A program made the translations under genes and the position numbers. The notes beneath the pieces are model-generated. The model had not been told where the DNA came from. It did no database searches and saw nothing but the letters and a program-made list of their open reading frames with translations. Positions 25,234 through 34,940 of a DNA stretch of 64,000 nt are shown piece by piece (within the stretch, counting starts at the first letter, position 1; each line of letters starts with the position of its first letter). Source of the DNA: CAZADA01 sp964526675 (GTDB lineage Bacteria > Pseudomonadota > Alphaproteobacteria > Caulobacterales > Maricaulaceae); NCBI GenBank assembly GCA_964526675.1, contig CAZGLY010000004.1, forward strand, positions 44,233 to 108,232. The letters are read 5' to 3'.

Positions 25234-25485
25234 GTGGCAATTATGGCAAATAAGGCGGAAATGAGGCAATTGTGTTACTTATATGGGGACATGCCCGCCG
25301 CCCGTCGCACGCGATTGAGCCTCCGCGACGACGGGGACGCGGAGGTGGTCGTCCCATCGCCCGACGGCTGCGCCGAGACGGTCGTCACCATCCGTCGGCA
25401 GGACGTGGCGGCGGTGCTGACGGCTTTGGAGCGCGCGGATGTGCCCGATGACTGGTTGGCGCTGTGTAAAGCGTCGGCGCACTGA
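25234..25485 (+). CDS. Small hypothetical protein
   Basis: An 83-residue soluble protein. A two-stranded part (RTRLSLRDDGDAEVVVPSPD, ETVVTIRRQDVAAVLTAL) ends in a short helix with a Cys. GTG 25234 has GAGG at seven bases and follows a strikingly AT-rich stretch (about 25130-25260), likely the promoter; ATG 25243 is an alternative. It is isolated, with a convergent secreted-protein gene 38 bases downstream. Family not recognised. Confidence 0.6.
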   Translation: MAIMANKAEMRQLCYLYGDMPAARRTRLSLRDDGDAEVVVPSPDGCAETVVTIRRQDVAAVLTALERADVPDDWLALCKASAH

Positions 25486-25523
25486 CGCCGGCGCGGGGCG
25501 CGTCATTCCGTCGCGCCTCGACT

Positions 25524-25886
25524 TTACAGCGGCGCGACGAGCGTGACGGCGACGAACGGCGCACGCCGACGGGGCCGATAATAGTATCGTCCGCGGCGCA
25601 GCGTGATGCGCGTCGCCACGGGCCGTGCGGGATGCCCCCCGGCTCGATAGCGCGGGCCCGTCCACACCCAAGCAGACACCGGACACGTCACGACCCGCGC
25701 GTCGCGTCGGTCTTCGCGCAGATCGCGACGGCCGCGCACCACCAAGCGATCGCGACGATCCTCACGCAAGTCCGGGCACAGTCGTGGACTGAGCCGCCAT
25801 GCGCCGACCTGCGCCGCCGCCGGCGGCGCTGACGCACACCACGCGCCCACCACGAACACCCCAACGAGCACCAGCGATCGGGCCAT
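25524..25886 (-). CDS. Secreted Arg-rich hypothetical protein
   Basis: A 120-residue protein with a Sec signal peptide (MARSLVLVGVFVVGAWCASAPPAAAQ, cut near residue 26). The mature part is strongly basic and contains an imperfect internal repeat (PDLREDRRDRLVV and RDLREDRRDARVV), followed by Tyr/Arg-rich RGRYYYRPRRR. ATG 25886 carries an excellent AGGAGGGA. It may bind nucleic acid, envelope polyanions or a partner, but nothing proves this. It is divergent from the DUF898 gene. Confidence 0.75.
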   Translation of the reverse strand: MARSLVLVGVFVVGAWCASAPPAAAQVGAWRLSPRLCPDLREDRRDRLVVRGRRDLREDRRDARVVTCPVSAWVWTGPRYRAGGHPARPVATRITLRRGRYYYRPRRRAPFVAVTLVAPL

Positions 25887-26084
25887 GCCACTCCCTCCTG
25901 GCCACGCGGTCAGAGACCGCCGCTGACGGTCTAAACGACGACAGCGACGGATTCCGTCGCAGGCCCCATGTGGGCGCTGCAATTCAGCGCCATGCCGGAC
26001 CGAACCGGGCGGGCCGCCGTGCGAAAACGGTCGCAATTGTCGTCCAGTGGTACGACGCTATCGGCACGCAATGAGGGGGACATC

Positions 26085-27209
26085 ATGACTGACGCCACAC
26101 CCGCCGCGGGGTCGCCCGGCGGCGTCACGTTGGAGTTCGAACAAACCGCCACCGCCCGATCCATCTTCGGGATCGCCGTGGTCAACGCGCTGTTGAACAT
26201 CGTCACCTTGACGCTGTGGCGCTTTTGGGGGCGCACACGGGTGCGCCAGCATCTGTGGGCGCACACGACGATCAATGGCGAAGCGCTCGAATACACCGGC
26301 AAAGGCTCCGAGCTGTTTAAGTCCTTCCTGTTCGTGGTTTTTGCCTTCATCGTACCGTTTTACGCCCTCACCTTCGGGATCACCTTCATTGGCGGTGAAG
26401 TGTTGACCGCCGTTTTCGGCGCTTTCCTGCTTGTCCTCTATCCATTTATCTTCTGGCTTCTGGGCATGGCGATTTACTTGGCCCAGCGGTATCGCCTGAG
26501 CCGCACCACCTGGCGCGGCGTGCGCTTCGGCCTGCCCGGCTCCGCCAAGGGCTATGGCTGGGCGTTCTTGGGCTATCTGCTGTTGACGTTGATCACGTTT
26601 GGCTGGTTCGGCCCCGCGATGGAGACGCGGCTGGCGCGACGCCAATGGGGCGAAGCCACCTATGGCGACAAGCCGTTTGGCTTCTCGACGCCGGACGGCA
26701 AAGGGCCCTCCGGCGGGCTCTACGGCCCCTTCGCTTTGGCGTGGTTTGGCGGCTTCCTCGCGCTGGCCGCCGGCGCGGGCGTGGGCTTCGCGCTCGGCCA
26801 AGCGCTCGGCGTGGACTTCACGACGGCGCCAGCGCCGGGGGATATCCGCTTCGTCGCTGTGATCTATGGCGCCATCCTGACCTATGCGGTGCTCGCGACG
26901 GTCTTGGCGATGGGGTATTACGCGGCTCTGATCCGGCGGATCGTCAGCTGTCTGACGCTCGGCGACGTCCGCTTCAGCCACCGCGCCACCGCGCTCGGCT
27001 TGCTGTGGCTTTACGGCGGCAATCTGTTGATCCTGCTCTTCACCCTCGGCTTGGGCCTGCCGTTCACGCAAGTGCGGGTGTTTCGCTTTATGGTGCATCG
27101 CCTGGAGGCGGAGGGCGCGTTGGATCTGGCCACCATCAACCAGAACCCGGATGCGGGTCCCGCCATCGGCGAAGGCCTGGCGGACGCCTTCGATTTCGGG
27201 ACCATCTAA
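26085..27209 (+). CDS. DUF898 (YjgN-like) membrane protein
   Basis: A 374-residue inner-membrane protein with about eight helices. DUF898 features are the opening LEFEQTATARSIFGIAVVNALLNIVTLTLWRFWGRTRVRQ, the repeated pattern of aromatic Trp/Arg-Arg turns (FWGRTR, RYRLSRTTWRGVRFGL) and the C-terminal LYGGNLLILLFTLGLGLPFTQVRVFRF. GAGGGGG lies before ATG 26085. The M48 peptidase gene follows 84 bases downstream, a pairing seen in many genomes, so the two probably act together, perhaps with this protein housing the peptidase. Function unproven. Confidence 0.9.
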   Translation: MTDATPAAGSPGGVTLEFEQTATARSIFGIAVVNALLNIVTLTLWRFWGRTRVRQHLWAHTTINGEALEYTGKGSELFKSFLFVVFAFIVPFYALTFGITFIGGEVLTAVFGAFLLVLYPFIFWLLGMAIYLAQRYRLSRTTWRGVRFGLPGSAKGYGWAFLGYLLLTLITFGWFGPAMETRLARRQWGEATYGDKPFGFSTPDGKGPSGGLYGPFALAWFGGFLALAAGAGVGFALGQALGVDFTTAPAPGDIRFVAVIYGAILTYAVLATVLAMGYYAALIRRIVSCLTLGDVRFSHRATALGLLWLYGGNLLILLFTLGLGLPFTQVRVFRFMVHRLEAEGALDLATINQNPDAGPAIGEGLADAFDFGTI

Positions 27210-27293
27210 CGCGGTCAGCCGGCCCGCCGTGTCAGCGCGGCAGGCCGGCCCCACCTCGGCGCTGCGATCGGGATCGCGGATCAGGGAGCCAGC

Positions 27294-28562
27294 ATGACGG
27301 ACCCCGCCCACACCTCGTTTGACGCGACCCTCTTCGACGGGGAAACCGCCGCCGCCACCCCGGCCCGCGTGACGTTCCAGACGGACGGCGTGGCGATCAC
27401 CCCCTCCGAAGGCCCGACCCAGCTGTGGGCCTACGCTACGTCGCGCCGCCTCGACTCCGCGGCGGGCACGGTGCGGCTTGCGCCGGACGGCGCATCGATG
27501 GCTCGCCTCGCGATCGCTGATCCTGACGGCCACGCCCTCGCCGCCCTGCGCGGCGCCGCGCCTGGGCGCTTCACCGCCACCGCAGGCGCGCGTCGGACAG
27601 TCATCCTCGCGCTGGGTTTGGCGGCCGGCGCGGCGGCGGTGATCGGCCTGGGAATGGTCGCCATTCCGGTTGTCGCCGGGCCGCTCGCCCGCGCAACACC
27701 GCCGCAGGTCGAAGCGGGCTTGGGCGACTGGTACGCCGACAACCTCACCCGGCTGTGGCCCCCCTGCGCGCCCGAGGACGACGCCATCCGCGACGGCGCC
27801 GACCAAGCGCTCACGCAGCTCTCGGCGCGGATCACCGCTGTGGCGAACCCCGCGCTGCCGATCACCATAACGCTGGTGGACGCGGGCTTCCCCAACGCCT
27901 TCGCCTTGCCCGGCGGGCGCGTCTTGGTGACGGAGGAGCTCTTGGCGTTGATGGACGGGCCCGATGAGCTGGCCGGCGTCCTCGCCCACGAAATCGCACA
28001 CGTGGAACGCCGTCACGTCATGGCCGCGATGATCCGCGAGTTCGGCGCCGCCATTTTGGTGGACGCCGTGGTCAGCGGCGGATCCGGCGCGGGCCGCGAA
28101 CTGATCCTTGCGGGCCGCGAACTGAACGCCTTCGGCCACACCCGCGTCGCCGAACGCGAAGCTGACGACCTGGCGATTGAGTACCTCGCGGCCGCCGACA
28201 TCGACCCCGACGGCCTCGCCCGTTTCTTCGACACCATCGCCGAACTGTCCGACGAGGACGCGCCCGCCGCCGCCGACTGGTTGCGCAACCTGGCGCGCAC
28301 GCACCCCGAAACGAAAGAGCGCGCCCAGCGCGTGCGCGACGCCATGGCCGATCGCCCCGCCGATGCGCCTCCCTTCCAGCCCAGCATGGACGCAGAGGCC
28401 TGGGCGACCGTGAAGCGGGCCTGCGGCTTGCCCGGGAACCTCGATCCGGACGCACAGGACGCCGAGGCGGCGGCGGCCCCCGACGACGCGCCGTCGCCCA
28501 GCCCCACCCCGGACGCGACGCCACCATCCGCCGACGCCGGGGACGAACCCGCGCCCGAGTGA
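27294..28562 (+). CDS. M48-family zinc metallopeptidase, membrane-anchored
   Basis: A 422-residue peptidase. Residues 1-100 form a beta-rich domain of unknown role; one or two helices (about 101-130) anchor it; the catalytic region follows with HEIAH at 232-236 and a third zinc ligand in the VAEREADDLAIEYL helix, as in HtpX/BepA/LoiP relatives. The last 50 residues are Asp/Ala/Pro-rich. CAGGGAGCC precedes ATG 27294. It probably cleaves misfolded envelope proteins, working with the DUF898 protein encoded just upstream. Confidence 0.92.
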   Translation: MTDPAHTSFDATLFDGETAAATPARVTFQTDGVAITPSEGPTQLWAYATSRRLDSAAGTVRLAPDGASMARLAIADPDGHALAALRGAAPGRFTATAGARRTVILALGLAAGAAAVIGLGMVAIPVVAGPLARATPPQVEAGLGDWYADNLTRLWPPCAPEDDAIRDGADQALTQLSARITAVANPALPITITLVDAGFPNAFALPGGRVLVTEELLALMDGPDELAGVLAHEIAHVERRHVMAAMIREFGAAILVDAVVSGGSGAGRELILAGRELNAFGHTRVAEREADDLAIEYLAAADIDPDGLARFFDTIAELSDEDAPAAADWLRNLARTHPETKERAQRVRDAMADRPADAPPFQPSMDAEAWATVKRACGLPGNLDPDAQDAEAAAAPDDAPSPSPTPDATPPSADAGDEPAPE

Positions 28563-28649
28563 ACGCGGGGCCGCCGTCTCACGACGCGGCGTCCAACCCC
28601 GCTCGAGCCGGTACGACCGCTGACGGCGCGCGCAAACGCCAGACAAAAA

Positions 28650-28674
28650 AAGCGCGCCGGACGGGCGCGCTTTG
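28650..28674. terminator. Bidirectional intrinsic terminator
   Basis: A 10-bp stem (28650-28659 with 28665-28674) and five-base loop lie between two converging genes. An A-tract (28645-28652) on one side serves as a T-tract for minus-strand transcripts of the giant lipoprotein; the T side is shorter for the peptidase transcript. Confidence 0.85.
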
Positions 28675-28736
28675 ATCGTTATCGGCGCCTTAGGGTGAGG
28701 GGCGACGCCGCAAGACGCCGCCCCCTCGCCCAACCG

Positions 28737-31700
28737 CTACTTGCCGGCCTCGCCGAGGTCCACCATCGGCGTTTTGCCGAGCAGATCCCGCACAATCATT
28801 TGACCGGAAAGGACGTAGGACGCGCCGCCATCCGTCGCGCCGGCGTCGGAGAGCCGCGCGCCGATCACGATGTCGCCCACGCCGTCGCCGTTCAGATCGC
28901 CGGCGCCGCTGACCGCCGACCCGCTCTCATCGCCGGCCGCCGCGCCGTCAAAGCGCACGGCCAAGCCCTGAGCGAGAAGCGACGCAAGGTTCAGGTCGCC
29001 GCCGAAGGCGAGCTTCGCCAAGGCCGATCCGCGCACCAGATAGGTCACGCCCGCGCGCTCACGCCCGCCGACATTCGCTCCCGGCAAGCCGATGAGGACT
29101 TCGTCCCGGCCGTCGCCGTCCAAATCGCCCGCGGACGCCAGCGCCAACGCCTCGCCCGGCTCCAGTCCAAGACCCGACAGCACGATGGCTTGACCGCTGG
29201 CCGCGGCAGCGCCGAGGTCCAACGCGCCCGGCGCCGCGGCGTAGAGCGCGCCGCCGAAGACGAGCATCACCGTCGCGTCCGCGCCCGTGGAGCCGATCAG
29301 CAGGTCCGTGCGGCCATCGCGATCAATGTCGCCCGCCCGAGCCACAACCCAGCCAGCCGCCGGCCCCATCGCCTCGGTTCCCTGGATCGCCACGCCGCCG
29401 GCCGTGGGACCCGCCGCGTCGAGGGTCAACGCGCCAGCGCCGAAGAACTCCGTCGCCAACGCAGACCCGAACAGCAGGTGCGCCACCGCGCCATCGCCCG
29501 CGACGACCAGATCCGCCGCGCGGTCCCCGTCGACATCGCCAGCCGACGCCAGAACGCTCGTCGCCGCGCCGGACACCATCACCGCTTGGCGGGCGTCGAC
29601 GGCCTCGCTCAAGTTGATGACGCCGTCGGCGTTGCGCTCCGCCAGAGCCGCCGACCCGAAGACGACCATGCCCGCGCCGGGCGCCGCCAAGACCACGTCC
29701 GACAGATTGTCGCCGTCGACATCGCCGACAGCGCCGCCGCCGCCCGCAACGCCTTTGACCGCAAGACCCGCTTGGCTCTCCGCCACCGACGTCAAACCAA
29801 GGCCGCCCGTGGCCGAACTCAACGTGGAGCCGTACACCACATAGCTTTCGCCAGCGCCCTCAAGGTCGTTGGTGTTGACCAGAACGTCGGCGAGGCCGTC
29901 GCCGTCCACGTCGCCCGCCGCCGCAACGGAACGCGCGCCCGCGCCGGCGCCGCCGGTGAGCAGCACGCCGCCGCCGCTGGCCGCCAACGCGTCGGTGGTC
30001 ACCGCGCCGCCAAAACCGCCCGCGAAGGACTTGCCGAGCACGACCAGGCTCTCACCAGCGCCGGCCGTCGGCGCGTCGATCACGACATCCGCAAGACCGT
30101 CGCCGTCGACATCACCCGCCGCCGCAATGGTCGCGCCGCTTTGACCGCCCGCGTCGCCGCCGGTGATCAGCGACGCCGACAGGACGCCGCCGCCGGTCGG
30201 TTGGGCGGACGTGACCATCGTGTCTTCCGTCACCGTGACGGTGACCGTCTGATCGTCGAAGTCGCCCGGGTCGTTGCTCACCGCGCGGATCGTGACCTGA
30301 TAGGTGTCGTCCGATCCGGTGAAGGCGGGCGCGTTGCCATCGAACGTCAGGGCCCCGGACGTCGAGTTGATGTCGAACAGACCCTGATCCGCCCCGCCGA
30401 CGATGGAGAACGTCGCGGGCGGCCCCGCCAAAACCGTCGCGGTGGCGGTGTAATTCAGCTGTTGGCCTTCCGTCACCGAGGCGGACGAGCCGGCGGTGTA
30501 GTCCACTTCGTCGTCGACATCCGTGACGTTGATCGTCACGTCTTGGGAGGACGCCTCGCCCAACTGCGACACCGTCACGATGATCTGATACGAGTTATTA
30601 AAACCCGAGTCCTGCGGGTTCTCGAAGTCCGGCACGCCGTTGGGGAAGTTCACGAAGTTAACGACGCCCGTGCCTTCGTTGCCGGAGTCCGTGAAGTCGC
30701 TGTCCGCGCCGCCAGCCTCGAAGCGTAGGAGGTTGCCGGGCGTGTCCGACGGCGTCACGTCACCATCAATGATGTAGACGCCGTTCACTTGACCTTCGGG
30801 GACGTTCACCACCGGCGGCGACGTCACTTCGGTGAACACGTCGATCACTTCAATCGACACGGCCTGCAGGGCTGACTCGCCGTTGGCTTCACCAAGGATC
30901 AGGATTTCATAGATGCTGTCGCCGTCGGCGTCCGTCGGCTGTTCAAAGTCAAAATTGACGAGCGACCGCACGGAACCGAAGTCCTCAAACGAGGCGTCAT
31001 CCCTGAAGAGGGCGTCATCGGGCCCGCCCGCGAAGGAGAACGTCAGGTCCCCGGATTGGTTGAGGGTGGCGTTGTAGAGCGTGCCGCCGTTGATTTCCGG
31101 CGTCTCGGCCGTGGGCCCGGACGTAAAGGCCAGCGTGCCGCCCGAATCCGTCACCGTGATCGCCACGTTGAAATCGGCGGAGACCTCCGAGCCCGCGGTC
31201 GCCCGCAACGTCACATTGTAGGTGTTGTCGCCCCCGGCGTCCTGCGGATTGCTGGTGTCGGGAATGAAGTTGAACGTCAGATTGGCGCCGTTCAGCGTGA
31301 AGTCGCCCTGGTCCGCACCGCCGACGAGCGCAAACGTCACGTTGGTCGGCCCGTTCGGATCCGCGGTGGCCGTCGCCGTGTACGCGACGCCGGTGCCAAA
31401 CTCTTGGAAGTTGACGGCCGGCGACGACGTGAAGCTCGGCCCGGCGATGTCCTGAAGCGTGATGGTCACGCCCTGGGTCACGGACTGCCCGCCGGCGGTC
31501 GCTTGAATGTTGACCTGGTAAATGGCGTCTTGGTTGGTGTCGTTCGGGTTCTCAACGTCAGGCGCGCTGGTGAAGCTCAACAGGCCGCTCGTGCTGTTGA
31601 GGCTGAACGCGCCGGAATCCCCGCCCGGCAACAACATATAGCTGACGGCTTCCCCAACATTGTCCGGAACCGCCAGGGCTTGATAGGCCACGGTCTGGTT

Positions 31701-33512
31701 CTCAAGCGGGGTCGCGGTCGCCCCGGAGACGAAGGCCGGCGCGGAGATGTCCTCCACGTTGATCACCACGTCGAACGTGGAGGTTTCCGTCCCGTCATTG
31801 GCTTGGATGGTGATCTCGTAGTCGTTCTGTAGGTCCGCGTCCGCCGGCATTTCGAAGTCGGGCGCGTTCACGAAGCTCACCACGCCCGTGTTGGCGTCGA
31901 TGCTGAAATCGGCCTGGTCCGCGCCGCCGACCAGCTGGAACGTGACGCCGGTCGGATCCTCAACGGTGGCGGTGTAGGCGATCGTGGTGTTCTCCGGCAC
32001 GTCAACCGTCGCGTCGGACGTGAAAGCCGGGCCGCTCACGCCGGTGACCGTGACGGTGACGGCCTGCGTGGTCTCGTTCACGCCGTCGCTGGCCGAGACG
32101 ATGACCTCAAAGTCATTGTCGCTGTTGGCGTCGCCCGGAACGTCAAAGTCCGGCGCGGTCACGAAGGTGAGCACGCCTGTGTCGGAGTCAATCGCGAACA
32201 ACGCCTGGTCGGCGCCGCCGCTCAGGCCGTAGACGAGGTCGGCGTCATTGTCGTCGGGGTCGGTCGCGACGACCGTCAGGCCCGTGGCGACATTGTTCTC
32301 CTCGACGCTGATCGCGTTCGCGGACGTGATGGTCGGCGGCTCGTTCGAAAGCTGCGTCTCAACAACCAAAATCTGCGCGCGGCCGACAGGAAGGTCGTCG
32401 GAGTTCACCGCGGTGACGGCCAACACGTTGATGCCGCTGTTGCTCGTCGCGGTCACGGCGCCGGGCGTGTCGAGCAGCGTGAAGTTCACCGTCGCCACGC
32501 CGCTGTCGTTGAGCGTGGTGTCGAAGCCTTCCGCGTCGATCGCCGTGTTGCCGACGGTGTCGGCCAAGGGGAACACGCCGTTGTCGTCCGCGCCTTCGCC
32601 GCCCGTTTCGATCTGAACGATGCGCACGTCCAGATCATCGCTGCCGCCGGAGATCTGCAGGCTTTGCAACGGCGTGGGATCGGTCAGAACGACCACGGTT
32701 TGGGTTTGGCCCGGGGCCGGCGTGCCCGCCGTCGCGCCGATGACTTCCAGCGTCAAGGCCTCCAACGGCGCGCTGTCGGTGACGATCGCCACCGCATCGT
32801 CGTCGGCGACGACCCCGCCGCTGGTTGAATCCGCCGCGAACACGTCGACCGTGCGGGTCGTGCCGTTGTCGAACGTGAACGTGACCTCCGAGCCGATCAG
32901 CTCGGTGCCGGAGATGAAGCTCCCGCTGTTGGGGCCGGGAGCCGTGGAGTCATCCAAGCTCAGCGGGTCGATGTCCACCGAGAAGGAGACCGACGCGCCG
33001 GGGGCCAGGCCATCGCCGTTAAAGGTGATGACCAGATCCGAAAAACCGGTCTGACCGGACGCGGTCTCGAAGCCGAAGCTGAGATCCGCCGTGCCGGCGT
33101 CCAAGGTGAAGGGGGCCGCGACGCTGTCGCCGAAGGCGTCGCCCAAGAACGGATCGAACACCAATCCCGGCAGAACCGCGTTGGCCAAGCTGATCCGCAC
33201 TTCCGTCAGGGCGTTGCCGCCCTCGGTTTCATTCGTGAGTGTGAAAGAACTTGCTTCAGCCACGTCGGCGGTTTCGCTGACGGAAAACTGCGACAATTGC
33301 GAGCCGCCGCCGACGCCGGGCGTGATGTCAAGGCGCGCCACCACGGTGTCGGAGACGCTGCCGCCGCCTCCACCGCCGCCGCCGCCACCGCCGCCACCAC
33401 CGCTGCACGCCGCGAGGACCGCCGAAGCGCTCGTCGCCAAAAGAACGCGTTTCAACGTCGCGCGGTCCGCATGGGAACCGGAACGTGTGGTGAACTGCGA
33501 AAACCAGGCCAT
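28737..33512 (-). CDS. Giant cell-surface lipoprotein with cadherin-like and FG-GAP repeats
   Basis: A 1591-residue acidic protein. The N-terminus is a lipoprotein signal (SASAVLAAC, acylated Cys36), followed directly by Ser and 14 glycines, a flexible spacer off the membrane. About 330 residues of beta-sandwich-like sequence follow, then about seven cadherin-like repeats (ENNVATGLTVVATDPDDND and similar DxD calcium motifs; recurring GGADQ..F.ID..TG.L.F). The last 410 residues hold about seven FG-GAP/integrin-alpha repeats (AGDVDGDGLADV) with calcium loops. This suggests calcium-stiffened adhesion or a surface scaffold. ATG 33512 has AGAGGGG nine bases upstream; GTG 33533 is an alternative. 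Confidence 0.9.
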   Translation of the reverse strand: MAWFSQFTTRSGSHADRATLKRVLLATSASAVLAACSGGGGGGGGGGGGGGSVSDTVVARLDITPGVGGGSQLSQFSVSETADVAEASSFTLTNETEGGNALTEVRISLANAVLPGLVFDPFLGDAFGDSVAAPFTLDAGTADLSFGFETASGQTGFSDLVITFNGDGLAPGASVSFSVDIDPLSLDDSTAPGPNSGSFISGTELIGSEVTFTFDNGTTRTVDVFAADSTSGGVVADDDAVAIVTDSAPLEALTLEVIGATAGTPAPGQTQTVVVLTDPTPLQSLQISGGSDDLDVRIVQIETGGEGADDNGVFPLADTVGNTAIDAEGFDTTLNDSGVATVNFTLLDTPGAVTATSNSGINVLAVTAVNSDDLPVGRAQILVVETQLSNEPPTITSANAISVEENNVATGLTVVATDPDDNDADLVYGLSGGADQALFAIDSDTGVLTFVTAPDFDVPGDANSDNDFEVIVSASDGVNETTQAVTVTVTGVSGPAFTSDATVDVPENTTIAYTATVEDPTGVTFQLVGGADQADFSIDANTGVVSFVNAPDFEMPADADLQNDYEITIQANDGTETSTFDVVINVEDISAPAFVSGATATPLENQTVAYQALAVPDNVGEAVSYMLLPGGDSGAFSLNSTSGLLSFTSAPDVENPNDTNQDAIYQVNIQATAGGQSVTQGVTITLQDIAGPSFTSSPAVNFQEFGTGVAYTATATADPNGPTNVTFALVGGADQGDFTLNGANLTFNFIPDTSNPQDAGGDNTYNVTLRATAGSEVSADFNVAITVTDSGGTLAFTSGPTAETPEINGGTLYNATLNQSGDLTFSFAGGPDDALFRDDASFEDFGSVRSLVNFDFEQPTDADGDSIYEILILGEANGESALQAVSIEVIDVFTEVTSPPVVNVPEGQVNGVYIIDGDVTPSDTPGNLLRFEAGGADSDFTDSGNEGTGVVNFVNFPNGVPDFENPQDSGFNNSYQIIVTVSQLGEASSQDVTINVTDVDDEVDYTAGSSASVTEGQQLNYTATATVLAGPPATFSIVGGADQGLFDINSTSGALTFDGNAPAFTGSDDTYQVTIRAVSNDPGDFDDQTVTVTVTEDTMVTSAQPTGGGVLSASLITGGDAGGQSGATIAAAGDVDGDGLADVVIDAPTAGAGESLVVLGKSFAGGFGGAVTTDALAASGGGVLLTGGAGAGARSVAAAGDVDGDGLADVLVNTNDLEGAGESYVVYGSTLSSATGGLGLTSVAESQAGLAVKGVAGGGGAVGDVDGDNLSDVVLAAPGAGMVVFGSAALAERNADGVINLSEAVDARQAVMVSGAATSVLASAGDVDGDRAADLVVAGDGAVAHLLFGSALATEFFGAGALTLDAAGPTAGGVAIQGTEAMGPAAGWVVARAGDIDRDGRTDLLIGSTGADATVMLVFGGALYAAAPGALDLGAAAASGQAIVLSGLGLEPGEALALASAGDLDGDGRDEVLIGLPGANVGGRERAGVTYLVRGSALAKLAFGGDLNLASLLAQGLAVRFDGAAAGDESGSAVSGAGDLNGDGVGDIVIGARLSDAGATDGGASYVLSGQMIVRDLLGKTPMVDLGEAGK

Positions 33513-33909
33513 CACGAATCCCCTCTCACTCACCTCGGCGGGCGTCTTAACAAACCGTTTACACGTGACGGAAGAGCCGCAATAGAAAAAAAAGTCGTTA
33601 GCGCCGCAGCAAAGGCAGTTAAGCTTTGGATTTTATATAAATTTCAAACATTTACCATACGGCGCCACCGCGCTGCGGGCGGCGGAATCGTCACCGCGAC
33701 GCATCCGCGCTGCAAGTCAAAAACGCCCATAGACGAATTCGCGGCGCCCAGGAAGCAAGACATACGGAAATCGCCACAAAACCACACAACGATTGGGGTT
33801 ATGCGCCCACACGAGCTTTTCTTGGCTTTATTAAAGTTGATGCCCGGAAGTCCTGACGAGCACCCAATAAGGTTAACGATAATTCACACGCGCTGAGGTC
33901 GCCGCCCGC
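33513..33909. other. AT-rich gene-free region upstream of the giant lipoprotein
   Basis: 397 bases with no convincing gene. The segment at about 33580-33660 is far richer in A/T than the surroundings (A8 run, TTTTATATAAATTT) and should contain the lipoprotein promoter. The rest (33700-33900) is mixed. A 31-codon frame at 33801-33896 has its only G-run too close to the ATG, so I do not call it. No RNA gene was recognised. Confidence 0.6.
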
Positions 33910-34830
33910 TTAGGACGAGGCGCTTCGTCCCGCGCCGAAGGCGGGCCCGCCGCGCCGGGACGCGCCCGCACGCCGGCGGCGCTGGGCGGGACCCGACGTT
34001 TCCTTCAGGACCAGGCGCCGTTGGCCGAAGGGCCGCGACGTCAGGGTGTTGCCGCCGCTGATGTCGCGCCCGCTTGCGAGCGCGCAAGGCCCAGGCGGGC
34101 CGTCCCATCGCCACCCCTCTGCGGTTTGCTTCGGCGCGGCGACGACCTGGTCCGACCGGCAATACTGCAGCAACAAGCTCGAGCGTTTGCGCCCCGTGTG
34201 ATTGTGGCTGCTGTGCCAAGCGAGACCGTCAAACACAACAAACTGGCCGGGCTTCGGCGCGATGATCTCGATGCGCGCGCGGGGATCGAACCGACGCGCG
34301 GCGGCCAGCACCGCGTCATCGTCCCGCGGATCGATCTCCCCACGCTGCAGCAGGTCCGCCAGCGCCTCGCCATAAGCCTGTGAGCCGGGGACGAGTTTCA
34401 ACGCGCTGTCGGGCGTTACATTGCGCAGCGCCAGCCACACATTCAGCCCGCCCCACCGGCTCTGCTCGGCGTCCACATGCCAGGCGTGGCCGTCCCCGGG
34501 GCGTTGGTTGATGAGAATGCTCCCGCACAACAAGACGTCATCGCCCAGCGCCGCCCGCACGGGATCCAAAATCGGCCCAGCCACGCCGAGATCGAAGGTC
34601 AGAGAGTCGGTCGCGAACATGCCCTTCAACCACCGGCCCCGGCCCCAGCGCACGTGCGACAACACGGTGCGATCCTGGGAAAGCAGGCGCAGCAGGCGAT
34701 CACGCGCGAAGAACACGTTCTTCGCCCGCGTCAGCAGCCGTGACATCGCTTCAGCGTCGTCGGCCGAACAAAACCGAAAGGGCCCTGCGTGCCCTTCGGC
34801 GGCCAAACGCGCGCGGATCTCTGCATCCAT
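33910..34830 (-). CDS. Phytanoyl-CoA dioxygenase-family (PhyH) oxygenase
   Basis: A 306-residue Fe(II)/2-oxoglutarate-type oxygenase. The iron triad is visible as His118-x-Asp120 (HAWHVDAEQ) and His206 (FDGLAWHSSHNHTG), with the 2-oxoglutarate-binding Arg in GRKRSSLLLQY. The body has VWLALRNVTPDSALKLVPGS. The C-terminal 40 residues are basic and low-complexity. CAGGAG precedes ATG 34830. The substrate is unknown; the family hydroxylates lipids, amino acids and natural products. It lies 110 bases after the DUF1622 gene on the same strand, so it may belong to that operon. Confidence 0.88.
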   Translation of the reverse strand: MDAEIRARLAAEGHAGPFRFCSADDAEAMSRLLTRAKNVFFARDRLLRLLSQDRTVLSHVRWGRGRWLKGMFATDSLTFDLGVAGPILDPVRAALGDDVLLCGSILINQRPGDGHAWHVDAEQSRWGGLNVWLALRNVTPDSALKLVPGSQAYGEALADLLQRGEIDPRDDDAVLAAARRFDPRARIEIIAPKPGQFVVFDGLAWHSSHNHTGRKRSSLLLQYCRSDQVVAAPKQTAEGWRWDGPPGPCALASGRDISGGNTLTSRPFGQRRLVLKETSGPAQRRRRAGASRRGGPAFGAGRSASS

Positions 34831-34940
34831 GCCACACTCCTGTCGTCGGTGACGTAACCGGATTCGACAGAAGCGCTGCAATTTCGAGGCCGGCGCCGCG
34901 CCACGGGGCGGGCGGCGGCGCGATCATCGTAAACGGATCC

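Noticed and set aside
26058..28733. 891-codon minus frame across the DUF898 and M48 genes
   Set aside because: Arg/Gly/His-rich with no domain; both sense genes are well supported.
28695..30728. 677-codon plus frame under the giant lipoprotein
   Set aside because: Mirror of the FG-GAP repeats; repetitive Arg/Ala composition, no ribosome site.
33360..33405. Repetitive GGC/GGT tract as a phase-variable repeat
   Set aside because: Codons are mixed (GGT, GGC, GGA) and changes would be in multiples of three, so no frameshift switching is expected.
33801..33896. 31-codon frame in the AT-rich intergenic region
   Set aside because: Its only G-run is directly against the ATG; no other evidence of translation.
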